From Actinomycetota bacterium (GTDB lineage: Bacteria > Actinomycetota > Actinomycetes > Nanopelagicales > Nanopelagicaceae), in contig SYEK01000014.1 of assembly GCA_005800815.1 (NCBI GenBank), positions 1-45,080 on the forward strand: 45,080 bases of DNA, written 5' to 3'. The notes below the pieces were generated by a model. It had not been told where the DNA came from. It saw only the letters and a program-made list of their open reading frames with translations, and did not search any database. Shown here piece after piece: positions 44,997 to 45,080 of the stretch. How positions within the stretch are numbered: the first letter of the stretch is position 1; the number at the start of each line of letters is the position of its first letter. Both the position numbers and the translations under genes were made by a program.

Positions 44997-45080
44997 ATGG
45001 ATGGCATCACCAATCCTCCAATCGATGAACTACTTGATAAGTCTGGTTCCAAGTACAGCCTTGTCCTCTACGCCGCCAAG
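44997..45080 (+). CDS. rpoZ: RNA polymerase omega subunit, 5' part
   Basis: The first 28 codons, cut by the window edge, read [20 protein letters not shown] then SLVLYAAK, the conserved start of actinobacterial RpoZ. The ATG is 7 nt after GGGG, and an in-frame TGA at 44976-44978 excludes a longer form. Omega helps assemble RNA polymerase. Position after gmk is conserved. Confidence 0.93.
   Translation, partial: MDGITNPPIDELLDKSGSKYSLVLYAAK

Noticed and set aside
1-45080. Mobile elements, CRISPR arrays, prophage genes or defence islands
   Set aside because: No transposase, integrase, terminal inverted repeats, spaced direct repeats or phage genes were seen; gene order follows the conserved actinobacterial chromosome throughout.

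Overview
The window is a gene-dense stretch of an actinobacterial chromosome. Base composition is near half G+C by eye. Evidence for Actinomycetota is the conserved order of housekeeping genes: thrS-HIT-pgsA-acyltransferase-pimA, pdxST-yebC-ruvCAB-secDF-rel, hisS-aspS-alaS-ruvX-mltG-aro, efp-nusB-bldD-pyr and ihf-gmk-rpoZ. Added to this are PIM-lipid genes, a BldD homologue and an mIHF domain. Tiny gaps, many 1-4 nt overlaps and the absence of several genes usual in these blocks (yajC, apt, the Nudix gene, a pepP/pepQ-type peptidase) suggest a streamlined genome, possibly of the freshwater acI/Nanopelagicales type. That lineage call is inference.

Layout. 1-133: end of a tRNA array on the minus strand (partial tRNA-Cys-like, tRNA-Gly). 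197-4465: folate genes pabB-pabC, then thrS and a HIT hydrolase. 4466-5050 (minus): a degenerate EF-G-like GTPase domain. 5072-9246: phosphatidylinositol/PIM lipid genes (pgsA, acyltransferase, pimA), a LemA-like membrane protein and a DUF3048 lipoprotein. 9289-18642: PLP synthase (pdxST), yebC, ruvCAB, secDF, rel. 18643-19941 (minus): a DUF349 protein. 20116-28290: glyoxalase-II-like hydrolase, hisS, aspS, DUF948 protein, alaS, ruvX, mltG. 28287-32747: shikimate genes aroE, (A24 prepilin peptidase), aroC, aroK, aroB, aroQ. 32840-33816: efp, nusB. 33794-34297 (minus): bldD. 34423-44058: a complete pyrimidine run pyrR-B-C-carA-carB-pyrK-pyrD-pyrF covering every step to UMP except pyrE. 44087-end: an in-frame mIHF-guanylate kinase fusion and the start of rpoZ.

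The most interesting points are: (1) the mIHF and Gmk domains, normally two adjacent genes, form one 290-residue reading frame; (2) a PyrR-binding hairpin with a CNGNGA hexaloop lies directly before pyrR, and its lower stem pairs with the Shine-Dalgarno sequence; (3) the BldD homologue keeps the complete RxD-X8-RxxD c-di-GMP signature; (4) a small EF-G-like protein has lost its P-loop and NKxD motifs; (5) several genes lacking a Shine-Dalgarno have a TANNNT box 6-8 nt before the start codon, suggesting leaderless mRNAs; (6) three perfect 24-bp tandem repeats lie inside secD; (7) the dihydroorotate dehydrogenase is the NAD-linked PyrK/PyrD 1B type. I saw no insertion sequence, prophage, CRISPR array or clear foreign island. 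No stretch over 300 bases lacks a gene.
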